Positions 47,583 to 58,914 of a stretch of 64,000 nt of DNA are shown piece by piece. The notes beneath the pieces were generated by a model. That model was given only the letters and a program-made list of their open reading frames with translations. It was not told where the DNA came from and did not search any database. The first letter of the stretch is position 1. Every line of letters begins with the position of its first letter. Source of the stretch: Sophora flavescens (lineage: Eukaryota > Streptophyta > Magnoliopsida > Fabales > Fabaceae); contig CM061063.1 of the NCBI GenBank assembly GCA_030762895.1, positions 104,244,210-104,308,209 on the forward strand, given 5' to 3'. A program made the translations under genes and the position numbers.

Positions 47583-49413
47583 TGAAATAGACACGGTGAT
47601 TTATCCTGGTTCACTCTTCAAATCAAAGAGCTACGTCCAGTCCTTGGCAGCACTAAGATTTATCCACTATAACTGATAAGGTTACAGACTCAAGTATTAT
47701 TTGCACTCCTAGCCTCTTCAGGCTCAAGACAAGTATTATTTGCACACCTAGCCTCTTCAGGCTCAAGACAAGTATTTTTTTCACACCTAGCCTCTTCAGG
47801 CTCACTTGGGTTTGTTTGAGAGATTTGGTTTGTAATAAATACAATTTCTCACAGGCAAATCTTTCACTAACACTCAGAGAGTGGTTTAAATGTAAGGCTC
47901 AGAAAGTCTCACAGAATAACTTCAAAATGATTGAAGAATAAAGAATAAAAGAATGAAGAAATAAATGCTCAGAGTAGTGGCGTTTTTAATGCAATGTGTA
48001 TATATTATTTCTTCATCTTCAATGGCTTCTGTATTTATGGTCTTCAAGCATTTAGGATCCGTTAGAGACATCCTCTCAGATGTTGGCTTCAAGCAGAACT
48101 TCATTAATTGCAATAGAGTCGTTCTGAGTAGTCTTTAATGCAATAGAGTCGTTTTGGGCAGCCATTAATGCAATAGAGTCATTGGTTGTATTCTAACATG
48201 AAGGATCATGGCTTTATTCATCGTGCTACAGCCATATCAAAGTTGAGCAGAGAGCTTTTTGTACTTTGCTGAGTACACTTCCCTTTTTGTGTAAGGACCA
48301 GAGGTACTATGGAATAAAGCACGTTGGAAGCATTCTTTAACTGGTCTTTGGTTCTGATTATCCAAGGTTGCTTGAGAGAGTAGCTTCTGACTTTTCTTGA
48401 TAATCGTGAAACTGAGTAGGAGAGAAGGCTTCAAGTCTCTTTCTGGTTCTTGAACCAAGATTCTGATAATCCTTAAAGAATTCGCGATCATAAGATAAGT
48501 GCTTCCATCTTGAAAATAATCACTCTATCTAGTCATTTGAGTTTTCATTTGGGCTAGTAGACGAGCTCCATATTAAGGACTCAGCAAGTCCAAAGACTAG
48601 TGGACGAGCGCTTCTGTCACCTTTAGTGGACGAGCACTTCTGTTACTTTTAGCGGACGGGAGCTATTGTCACCTTTAGTGGACGAGAGCTTCTGTCACCT
48701 TTAGTGGACGAGAGCCTTTGTTAGTCTGGTGGATGAGAGTCTCAGTTATTTTACTGGACGAGAGTCTCAGTTACTCTACTGGACGAGAGTCTCAGTTAGT
48801 CTGCTGGACGAGAGTCTCGGTCACTCTACTGGACGAGAGTCTCTTGTTCTTCAGTGGACGGATACATTCTGACCTTAATGGACGAGCTCCATCTGCTTCC
48901 TTAATGGACGAGCTACATATGCCACGTTATTGGACGAACCATTTTGATACCTCACTGGACGGTCTTTTCTGATATTTTGATGGACGCGCTACAAGTGCCA
49001 TGTCATTGGACGGATAATTTTGATACCTCACTGGACGGGTTTTTCTGATACTTTGAGTAGACGCGGCCTTCTGTTGTTTTTAGTAGACGCGGCCTTCTGA
49101 TACTTTTTGGTAGACGCGGTTTCTTTCTCTTGTGTTTTGGACGTGCGCTACAAACACTACGGTGTTGGACGCCTCGCTTGTTACACTTTGTTGGACGCCT
49201 GCTTGTTTCACTTTGTTGGACGCCCGATTGTTACACTTTGTTGGGCGCCTGCTTGTTTCACTTTGTTGGACGCCCCGATTCTATTTTTTTATTAATCTGC
49301 ACACTCAATAGATAGGTTAGCAACCAATATGAAGGTTAATTAAATCATTAACCAATGTTTATTTTTCATCAAAACTTAGGGAAATGCATATCAAACATTT
49401 TAGAGACTTAACA
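47583..49413 (-). repeat. Element B, right (5') LTR
   Basis: 1,831 bp from TGAAATAGAC to GACTTAACA. It lacks 196 bp present in the left LTR (29051-29246); the join lies at a shared GAC, which suggests a microhomology deletion. The GGACG array (48560-49280) has more terminal units than the left LTR. Confidence 0.85.
48560..49280. repeat. GGACG tandem array in the right LTR of element B
   Basis: The same array as in the left LTR. The last part has five TTGGACGCC/TTGGGCGCC units, where the left LTR has only two, so unit number changed after insertion. Confidence 0.8.
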
Positions 49414-50443
49414 TATTCCACTATGGCCTTGGTGGTGTGTGATGCAGTTAGGAACTTGACCCTCTTCTGTTTGCCATAAAGGCAGTGTTCACAGAATTCG
49501 AGTTTTTCAAAACCTCCATTCCCAATTAAGCCTTGTTTGTATAACTCTTCAAGACCCTTACCACTTACATGAGCAAGTCTATAATGCCAAAGTGCAGTGG
49601 AATTTATTTTTGACACAGAGACTAGGCTGGCAGGGCTTAAAATGGTTTTACCTTGCGATGCAGACAAAGCCATGCTTCCTGGTTCCTTTCATGATCAACA
49701 ATGATCCTTTGCTGATCTTCAAGGTTCCATTTTCACCAAGAAAAAGCATCCTGCTTGGTCTAGCATGCCTAGAGATATCGGAGTTCCTTTTAAGCTCGGT
49801 ACATGTCTCACATCAGTGAGGACTTTGATGGTTCCATCACCTAGTTTGATCTTGACAGTGCCAATTCCCATTACTTTACAAGCAATGTTGTTACCCATCA
49901 AGACCTTTCCGGCATCAGCTTCCTTGTAAGAATCAAACCATTCCCGATTTGGAGTCATATGAAACGAACATCCAGAGTCAAGAATCCACTCATTACTTCC
50001 CATTTCTTCAGTGATAGCCAAGACATCAGAGCTTTCATATCCATCTGCCACAACAGCCATGTCATTGATTTATTCTTGCATTTTCCTTCCTTTTTCTCTG
50101 ATCTTCCTCGAGCATACAGACCTTCAGCATCACTTGTTTCTCCTCTATTCTCAGTGATCTTCCTCTTCATTTCTCTGGAGTTTAAGGTTGCTTTAACCTC
50201 TTCCAGTGTGAGAGTATCTCTTCCATACAGCATTGTATCAACAAGGTTCTCAAAAGATGGGGGTAGAGAACACAGAAGCATCACTGCGTGATCTTCTTCG
50301 CTTATCTCGACATCAATGCTTTTCAGATCAAGAATGATTCTTGAAAAAGATGAGACATGATCCTTGATCGACATACCTTCTTCCATCTTGAGCTGATGAA
50401 GTTGCTTCTTCAAATATAGCTTATTGGTTAAAGACTTGGTCAT
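49414..50443 (-). pseudogene. Element A gag, protease and GAG-pre-integrase remnant
   Basis: Minus strand. Gag runs from about 50443 (MTKSLTNKLYLKKQLHQLKM) to about 50060 and shifts frame. Protease follows at 50060-49719 (WILDSGCSFHMTPNREWFDS). The pre-integrase zinc region is at 49673-49414 (ALWHYRLAHVSGKGLEELYK, FCEHCLYGKQKRVKF). It ends at EYV where element B is inserted and resumes at 29040. Confidence 0.82.
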
Positions 50444-50449
50444 ATAGAG

Positions 50450-50966
50450 TGTTTTGACAGAAATGCCGAATTGCTGCTTTGACAGAAATGCCGAATTGCT
50501 GCTTGGTTATCTTGTGGTGCAAGAAAACAGAAAAAAGAAGAAGAAGAGATAGAGAAGAAGAAGAAGAAGACATAAGAATTATCGTGGTTCAGGGCACAAA
50601 TCAATAGCCCCTACATCCACACTGCAGTTGAGACTTTCATCCACTATTGCAAGACTTTACAGTACAAGAATCTTCAAGGTATGAACTCACACACTCCTAT
50701 ACTTGCACTCACTTGTATTTTTGTGAATCACTCAACTTACTCCTCTAGCACATATCACTCATTAAGGGAATTCTATATGTGCTAATGCCTAGCTATGACT
50801 TTATATAAGCAGTGCATAGGCAAGGTAGTTACATTTAGTTTTCTAACTGTCAAAACAGAAATAAACTCCTAGCTACACTTCCTATCACAACTGTTATCAC
50901 ATAGCTAAATATGTACATGGCATAACTAACAAACTTAGCCAATTGGAGATTCACCCGAATTCTACA
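50450..50966 (-). repeat. Element A, right (5') LTR
   Basis: 517 bp, TGTTTTGACA to TTCTACA. It matches 23382-23895 apart from small differences and abuts gag without a primer site. Confidence 0.85.
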
Positions 50967-51165
50967 CATTCCTATGAAGCCATATCGACCAAATAACCAC
51001 GAACCAAATCTGTTGCCAACCTGAATTAGATTGCCTCCTGTCCAACAAACCCGCATGCTGGAAAAAATGGGATTTTATGTCCGAAGGCAGAACAACAACA
51101 CCAATTATACCTGAATAGGGAGTTGGGGACCATAGAAGGGCAGAGGCTTACCCATATATGTCCAA
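50967..51165 (-). mobile_element. LINE fragment, part upstream of element A
   Basis: Minus-strand translation SGIIGVVLPSDIKSHFFQHA then IWFVVIWSIWLHRN joins in frame to NEIIFKSSN on the other side of element A. The 5' break is somewhere near 51110-51190. The rest up to about 51285 is AT-rich and unassigned. Confidence 0.65.
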
Positions 51166-51376
51166 TGAATCCATAGATTTATTGTTATTTAAATATAGGT
51201 ACATTTTTTGTTATATATTTTATTGTTAGTTTGCATTAATATGTTATTTTGAAACCGATAAAATTATATATGATTTATATGAATTGTGGCCTTTTTTTTC
51301 CCAGTGTTACTGCATCCTCATGGCAGCCCTATGTGCAACTCAAGTTCTTCTCTTGATCATGTCCCTTGTAACAATT

Positions 51377-52068
51377 TGTTAGGAAAAAGCCAGAGATAAC
51401 AATCTCTAATGAAGCAAATATTTTTCCCTTCACCTGTGCAAATAAATAGGCACAACAAAAAATATTCTTCCACAGGATAATATCAATGGCAGAAAAATAG
51501 ACAGCAATGACACCACAATTTTTAACGTGGAAAACTCCCCAGTGTAGGGATAAAAACCACGGGACCAAGTCCAGCAAAAACTTCCACTATAAATAATAAT
51601 GGGTACACCAAGTCTTCCTAGAAATACTAGGGAACACCAAATCAGCAACACATCACCCAAAAGGTGGATACAAGCAAGCAACAAGAGAGAAACCCCACAA
51701 CATTGGGTATAACAACTCAGCTCAAAGAGAAGGCAAAACAACAAATAAAATATATCAAGCTAACGAGCTCATTGGTAGGAATAACATACTGAAATTTCAG
51801 CAAAAACGGAGCAAGTTTGCTATACCACCTTCCACCACCTTCTTCTCTTTTATTCGCCGGCTGCAGCCCCTGTTACTCGATTTTTCTTTCTCATGGCAGG
51901 CACCTCACGCATACTAAAAAACCCTTTCTTTCTTTCTTATTTGAACTTCTAAGTTTATCTCTCTCTCTCTCTTTTTTTTTAATGCCACATGGGCTTGGCC
52001 CATTAACAACCATTCCTCTTTTTTTTTTTTTTCTAGTGGGTCCCATTTAGGAGGGAACCCACCCAACA
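51377..52068 (-). repeat. Element E, left (3') LTR
   Basis: 692 bp, TGTTAGGAAA to CACCCAACA. Contains a CT microsatellite at about 51958-51972. Confidence 0.85.
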
Positions 52069-52085
52069 AATCTCCCCCTTCCCGA

Positions 52086-55000
52086 CTAAGTGGGAAGATA
52101 CTGCTCAACCATGCCTGCTATCTTTCTGCAACAAATCAACTTTGTCATAGGCAAGGTCTTTGTCATCATATCTGAACCATTTTCATCAGTATGGATCTTT
52201 TCAAGTGAAAATGTCTTCATCTCTAGCGCATCTCGTATCCAATGATACCGCACCTCAATGTGCTTTGACCTGGAATGAAAAGTTGGATTCTTGCTGAGAT
52301 GGATAGCACTCTGACTGTCACAAAATAACACAAACTTCTCTTGCTTGAGGCCCAACTCTTGTAGGAATTTCTGCATCCACAAAAGTTCTTTAGAAGCTTC
52401 AGTAATGGCAATATACTCAGCCTCAGTGGTAGACAAAGCAACACATTTTTGTAATCTTGATTGCCAAGACACCGCTCCCCCTGCAAAAGTCATCAAATAT
52501 CCAGAAGTAGATTTTCTAGAATCAACATCACCGGTCATATCTGAATCTGTGTAGCCGTCTAACACAGGTTGACCACCCCCAAAGCATAAACATACTCTAG
52601 AAGTGCCTCTGAGATACCTGAAAATCCACTTCACTGCTTGCCAGTGGTCTCTACCAGGATTAGAGAGAAAACGACTAACAACTCCAACAGCATGGGCAAT
52701 ATCCGGCCTTGTGCATACCATAGCATACATCAAACTACCAACCGTGGATGCATAAGGAACCTTCTTCATCTCTTCTTTGTCTTTTTCACTTGTAGGGCAT
52801 TGTTGAGAGCTCAACTTGAAATGACTTGCAAGTGGAGTACTAACAGGTTTGGAATTGCTCATGTTAAACCTCTCTAATACCTTCTCAATATACTTATGTT
52901 GAGACAACCACAATTTACCATTCTTCCTATCACGAGTAATTCTCATGCCAAGGATTTGCTTTGCAGGACCCAAATCCTTCATAGCAAAGGCCTTGCTCAA
53001 ATCTTTCTTCAGACAATCAATCTTCTTTGTGTCATGACCAACAATCAACATGTCATCCACATATAGCAAGAGGATAATAAAATCATCATCAAGGAATTTC
53101 TTCACAAACACGCAATGATCTGAAGTGGTTTTACTATAACCATGTTTCTCCATGAAAGAATCAAATTTCTTGTACCATTGCCTTGGTGCTTGCTTGAGTC
53201 CATACAAACTTTTCTTCAACTTGCACACAAGCTACTCTTTTCCTTTGACCTTGAAGCCTTCAGGTTGCTCCATATAAATTTCCTCCTCCAAATCACCATG
53301 AGGGAATGTTGTCTTCACATCAAGTTGTTCAACCTCTAGGTTCAAGCTAGCTGCTAATCCAAGCACAACTCGAATAGAGGACATCTTCACCACAGGTGAG
53401 AAAATTTCTTCAAAGTCAATACCTTTCCTCTGATTGAAGCCTTTCACAACCAATCTTGCTTTGTACCTTGGTTGGGAGCTATTCTCTTCTGATTTCAGCT
53501 TGAACACCCACTTGTTCTTGAGTGCTTTCCTACCCTTAGGCAACTTCACCAATTCAAATGTGTGATTCTCATGCAAGGAATTCATTTCTTCTTGCATGGC
53601 CTTCAACCACTCTTCCTTGTGCACATTTACAATAGCCTCTTCATAACTTTCTGGCTCTCCACCATCAGTGATCATCACATACTCATGTGGAGTGTATCTT
53701 TGGGAAGCATGACGCTCTCTAGTAGATCTTCTCAACTGAGGCTCAACTAGTGGCTCAAATGGAACCTCTTCAACTGGTTCATCATGGTGAGGTGTAGGGT
53801 CGTCATTTGCATTCCCATCATCTACCTGTATATCTCCCCCTTCAACAAAAGTTCCAGTAGGAGGTTTAGGCACAACATCAATATAACTTCTGGCAATCAG
53901 TTTCTGTTTCTCAGCTTTCTCAAAATCAATGGTTTGGTCTTCAAGAAATATCACATCCCGGCTTCTGATAATTTTCCTGCCAGCTGGATCCCAGAGTCTA
54001 TAACCAAACTCTTCATGACCATAACCCAAGAAGACACATTGTTTGGATTTTCCATCGAGCTTGGACCTCTCATCTCTTGGAATGTGAACAAAAGTCCTGC
54101 AGCCAAACACTCTCAAATGACTATATGAGACATCTTTCCCTGTCCATACTCTGTTTGGAACATCACCATCTAGTGGCACAGAAGGAGAAAGGTTGATCAA
54201 ATCCACTGCAGTTCTCATTGCTTCACCCCAAAAGGATTTGGGTAATTTTGCATGAGAGAGCATACACCTGATTCTCATCATTAATGGTACGGTTCATTCT
54301 CTCTCGCAACTCCATTATGTTGAGGCGTCTTTGGAACTGTCTTCTCAAGCCTGATTCCATGTTCTTTGCAATATTCTTCAAACGGACCCCTGTATTCACC
54401 ACCATTATCTGCTCGGACACATTTCAACTTGCTTCCTTTTTCTCTTTCAACACTTGCATGAAAGTGCTTGAAGACACCAAGTACCTGGTCTTTAGATTTC
54501 AAAGAAAAAGCCCACACTTTTTTAGAGTGATCATCAATAAAAGTAACAAAGTATGAAGCACCACCAAGAGACTTACAATCCATAGTGCAAACATCAGTAT
54601 GGACTAAATCAAGAACATTTGGCCTCCTATGAGGACCAGAACTACGAAATGAAATTCTATGTTGTTTTCCAACAAAACAATGAGAGCAAGTATTTAAAGG
54701 TGTACCTTTCATAGGAAAAGAAATTTTCCTGGCAAGGATGTTGAGTCCTTTCTCACTCAAGTGACCAAGGCACATATGCCACAAATCATAAGAAGCATCT
54801 TCAACTGCATTCACTTCCTCCTTGCTTAACTTTCCACGCATCCTGTAGAGAGTAGTGAGACTTTCTTCTTTTGCCACCACTAGTGACCCTTTGGTGAGCT
54901 TGCATATGCCACCAACAAAGTAAGTATGATAACCCTCAATGTCCAAGGCTTTAACAGAAATCAAGTTGAGACGGATATCTGGAACATGTCTTACATTCTT

Positions 55001-56077
55001 CAATTGCAGCTTGCACCCAATGCTAGTTTCAATCCAAACATCTCCCATACCAACAATTTTACATACCCCTTCATTTCCCATTTTAACTGTGCCAAAATCA
55101 CCAAAGAAGATAAGATGAGAAGAAATCATGCCTAGGAGTGACATGGTATGAGGCTCCAGAATCAACAATCCAACTGGAATCATGGCATGCTAGATTTATA
55201 GAATTATCATCACAGACAATGTAAACATCACTATCAGATGCAACTGCAGTTGTGTCTTTATCATTTTTCTTCTCTTTGTCTTCATCTCTTTCTCTTGACT
55301 TCTCTCTCTTTAGGAACCTGCATTGTCTTTTGAGTGTCCCACCTTACCACAATGATAACATTTCACTTCTTTTCTAGTCCTGGACTTGCTTCTTGACTAG
55401 CTACGACTGTCAGATTTTTCATGCTTATGGAAATGTCTGGTTTGACTTCTCCCCCGTGACTCTGCAACTAGTGCTTCTGACTGAGTGGAGGTACCATTCA
55501 AACCACGCTCCTTTCTTATAGCTTCTTCATTCAACATGCTCTCTTTTACCATTGACATTGTCAACTTCCCATTAGGAGCTGAGTTAGTCAATGTCACAAC
55601 CAGAACTTCCCAAGTGTCAGGCAAGGAACTAAGCAACAACAAGGCTTGCAACTCATCATCTAATTTAATATCTGCTGCAGTCAACTGATTCACAGTATTC
55701 TGAAAAATACTCATATGCTCTGCCATTGAATCCCCTTCTTTGTATTTGATATTCACCAGCTTCCGGATCAGAAATGCTTTATTTTGCACATTCTTCCGCT
55801 CATACAGCTCGGGCAACTTCTTCCACATTTTCTGGGCATCTGTTTTTGTGTCTACATGAGGATATACACTCAAATCCAGCCACTGCCTAATCAAAGCAAC
55901 TGCCTTTCTATTCATCTTCTTCCAATCACTTTCATTTTTATCCTTGGGTCGGGCAGTGTCCCCCTCAATGGGATCATACAAGTCTTTGCTGTATAACATA
56001 TCTTCTATGAGGGTCTTCCAAAGTGTATAATTTGTAGAGTTCAACTGAATCATATTTGGCCCTTGATTTTCCTCCAT
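52086..56077 (-). pseudogene. Element E gag-pol, four lesions
   Basis: Minus strand. Gag starts at 56077 (MEENQGPNMIQLNSTNYTLW). Lesions: TAG at 55397-55399; a missing A in the run at 55328-55331 that shifts frame inside the CCHC knuckle (CYHCGKVGH); a frameshift in integrase near 54281 after TPQHNGVA; TAG at 53229-53231 in RT. Domains present: integrase (HTDV, FVTFIDDHSKKVWAFSLK, RADNGGEYRG), RT (LDVKTTFPHGDLEEEIYMEQ and YVDDMLIVG), RNase H (DSDMTGDVDSRKSTSGYL, CDSQSAIHLSKN). Every domain is recognisable, so decay is modest. Confidence 0.9.
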
Positions 56078-56120
56078 TTAAATGCACAGTACAGAACAAC
56101 CTAAGCTCTAGATACCACTT

Positions 56121-56772
56121 TGTTGGGAAAAAGCCAGAGATAACAATCTCTAATGAAGCAAATATTTTTCCCTTCACCTGTGCAAATAAATAGGCACAAC
56201 AAAAAATATTCTTCCACAGGATAATATCAATGGCAGAAAAATAGACAGCAATGACACCACAATTTTTAACGTGGAAAACTCCCCAGTGTAGGGATAAAAA
56301 CTACGGGACCAAGTCCAGCAAAAACTTCCACTATAAATAATAATGGGTACACCAAGTCTTCCTAGAAATACTAGGGAACACCAAATCAGCAACACATCAC
56401 CCAAAAGGTGGATACAAGCAAGCAACAAGAGAGAAACCCCACAACAATGGGTATAACAACTCAGCTCAAAGAGAAGGCAAAACAACAAATAAAATATATC
56501 AAGCTAACGAGCTCATTGGTAGGAATAACATACTGAAATTTCAGCAAAAACGGAGCAAGTTTGCTATACCACCTTCCACCACCTTCTTCTCTTTTCTTCG
56601 CCGGCTGCAGCCCCTGTTACTCGATTTTTCTTTTTCACGGCAGGCACCTCACGCATACTAAAAAACCCTTTCTTTCTTTTTTATTTGAACTTCTAAGTTT
56701 CTCTCTCTCTCTCTCTCTCTCTCTTTTTTAATGCCACATGCGCTTGGCCTATTAACAACCATTCCTCTTTTT
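56121..56772 (-). repeat. Element E, right (5') LTR, truncated at its outer edge
   Basis: Matches the left LTR up to CCATTCCTCTTTTT, then passes directly into RLP2 sequence CCTCAGCTTCAAGC. The CT microsatellite (56701-56723) is longer than in the left LTR. Confidence 0.85.
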
Positions 56773-57481
56773 CCTCAGCTTCAAGCATGGACTAGCAGAC
56801 CCTTCAAACAGGCTCTCATCATGGTCTGAAGAAGTGGATTGCTGTAAATGGCCAGGAGTTAGATGCAACAATGTCACAGGACTAGTGAGAATGATTGATC
56901 TTTCTAGTAATAAGCTGTCTAGAGCTATTCCATCTGGACTCTCCAAGCTATCTGCTCTGAGGTTTTTGAACTTGTCTAGAAACTATCTTTCTGGAGAGAT
57001 ACCAAAAGACATGGGAAGCATGAAATTGTTAGAACCACTTGATCTCTCATTGAACCACATTTCTGGTGAGATCCCACAAAGCTTAGCTGATTTGTCCTTT
57101 CTTAGTTTCCTGAATCTATCATTCAACAACTTATCTGGCAGAATTCCCACACGCACCCAACTTCACGGCTTTGAAGCACTTAGCTACACAGGAAATCCTG
57201 AACTTTGTGGTCCTCCTGTGACCAATAATTGCACAAGTGGGGAATAATTGTTGGAGAGTGCTTCTGTTGGACAGGATTATGGAAGTTTCTTTGAAGCATC
57301 AGCTTATTTTATGGTGGCAGCGGTAGTTGGATTTGTTTCAGGAGTTTTGGAAGTATGCATTGTTATGTACTTCATAGAAACTTGGAGGCCTGCTTATTTT
57401 TATTATCTTGACTTGAAAGATCTGATTTACGAGAACACTGTCTTAAAGGTAAGAAGGTTAATTGCTAAAGTATAAGGCTAC

Positions 57482-58914
57482 TGTTGAGTCACCGGCAAGT
57501 GTACCGGGTCGTCGCAAGTAATAAAATAACACGGTAAGAATTTACTGAGGTCGAACTCAGGGATTGGGCTACCAATTCAACTAATCCGCGGGAAATCAGA
57601 TACGTTTGGTCAAGTAACAGAAAGTGGTTGAGATTGGAGAGAAAATAGGATCAAATTCAATTAACAAATCTAAAATAATCAACTAAAAATCTGAAATTAA
57701 AATGTCCAAGGTCACAAATCCACCTACCCAATCATGCATACCCAAGTGATGATGAATTCCTCCCTAAGTTCAATTACAATGTCAACCGAGACCCCCAAAT
57801 TCTCCTAAATCCACTGTCGTGCTCATTAGGACGTATTCGAAGATTGGATTAATTACTTACTAGGTCTCATAATCCTAATCATCAAACTCTGTTAATTCTT
57901 GTTCCCTATAAGGTTGCACCGATCTCCTACTCACTCTCATGTAATATTCGACCGATGGTCCCAATTCAAGTTCTAAACGCGACTCGCCGATCAGCCTCAT
58001 CAACATTAACAAGTCAATCACGCATGCATATGATCAACGCAATCAAATCAGAATTGGAAAACATTAATTGAGAAAAGGGGAGAAAAACATACATCACATG
58101 AATACTATACCGCCATGAGTGGCTTCATTGATTCCCTAGATGAGGGGATTAGTTCCTCATGCTCATAGACAAACAATCGGACATAACCTCCATAGTGAAA
58201 TAAGAAAAAGAAAAGAGGAGACGCAGCTCCAAAGAGACAAGAAACTAGCCTAAACGCTACTCTAAAACAAGTGGAAAAACTAGGATTCGGACCTCCAAGA
58301 GAGAGCTCCCTCAAATCTGATATGAAACAGCAATATATAGGGATTCTGGTTCTCGCCCGCTCGCGGGGCGAACAATCTTTCGCAAGGCGAACATTAGTTT
58401 TGGTGCGCTTTCAAATTGTATTCTCGCGAGACGAGAGTGTGTTCGCGGGGCGAGTCTTCAAACCTTAATCTGTCACAGCCGTGACCTTCATCACGGCTAG
58501 GCCGTGATGGTCTCTGTCTTCCAGGGTTTTCAGACGCTCGCGGGGCGAGAAGCCTCTCGCGTGGCGAGCCAGAATTGATGACTGTTGCTGTTTTGCTGAT
58601 CTTCAGGCTCGCGAGGCGAGCATCCACTCGCGGGGCGAGTACCTCCAGAATGGAAATTTCCACTGTTTTCTTGACTCGAAGTGCTTCCTTGACTCTTAGA
58701 GCTTCACTTATAACCTGAAACAATAAAAAAGGAACAAAAAGCGTAATTCTATTCAAAATAGACTAAAAACTACGAAAATTTCCTAGAACGAGTCAAAGTC
58801 TAACTTAGGAACAAAACAAGGCAAATTTGGGCGAAAACGAGAGTGAACTCGAATAATTTACACAAAATCCACAGTCCATCTAGTTATAAAACTAGATAAG
58901 CTAGAGGCTTATCA
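57482..58914 (-). repeat. Element D, left (3') LTR
   Basis: 1,433 bp, TGTTGAGTCACC to GGCTTATCA. CG-rich dyad array at about 58350-58645. Confidence 0.9.

Larger units (their letters stand above)
29041..49413 (-). mobile_element. Copia element B (SIRE-like), inserted in the integrase of element A
   Basis: Target duplication TATTC at 29036-29040 and 49414-49418. Left LTR is 29041-30037 plus 41342-42297 (split by cluster C), right LTR 47583-49413. The primer site TGGTATCAGAGCTCAG (minus strand, 47565-47580) pairs with initiator tRNA-Met. The polypurine tract is AAAAAGGGGGAGAT at 42298-42311. Coding order gag-PR-IN-RT-RH is that of copia. The SIRE assignment rests on the long LTRs, the large gag and the RT/IN style. 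Confidence 0.85.
23382..50966 (-). mobile_element. Copia element A (TNT1-94-like), host of nested insertions
   Basis: Element on the minus strand with a CATTC target duplication (23377-23381 and 50967-50971), inserted into the LINE. LTRs are at 23382-23895 and 50450-50966. The left LTR is followed by a polypurine tract on the minus strand (AAGATTCAAGGTGGAGAAT). Removing the solo LTR (24701-27226) and element B (29041-49413) leaves about 4.7 kb, close to a normal copia size. The primer-binding site and the start of gag are missing: the right LTR abuts gag codons directly. Confidence 0.85.
51377..56772 (-). mobile_element. Copia element E (TNT1-94-like), nearly complete, in RLP2
   Basis: Left (3') LTR 51377-52068, internal 52069-56120, right (5') LTR 56121-56772. 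Primer site TGGTATCTAGAGC (minus strand, up to 56118) and polypurine tract GGGAAGGGGGAGATT at 52069-52083. The right LTR has lost its outer 40 or so bases together with the target duplication and part of RLP2. Confidence 0.88.
51320..57475 (+). pseudogene. RLP2: broken tandem duplicate of the receptor-like protein gene
   Basis: Codons 1-19 (51320-51376) are identical to RLP1 at the DNA level. Element E follows, then coding sequence resumes at about 56773 (FKHGLADPSNRLSSWSEE). About 67 bp of RLP sequence is missing at the right E junction. After NNVTG the frame jumps to LVRMIDLSSNKL: 1,974 bp relative to RLP1 (18429-20402) are absent, an exact multiple of three. A G-to-T change makes TAA at 57244-57246. 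After it the membrane segment and the basic tail (VRRLIAKV) remain readable to 57475. The product would lack most LRRs, so no receptor function is expected. Confidence 0.88.

Noticed and set aside
57248..57475. Separate small membrane-protein gene
   Set aside because: It is the C-terminal end of RLP2 after a nonsense codon, colinear with RLP1.
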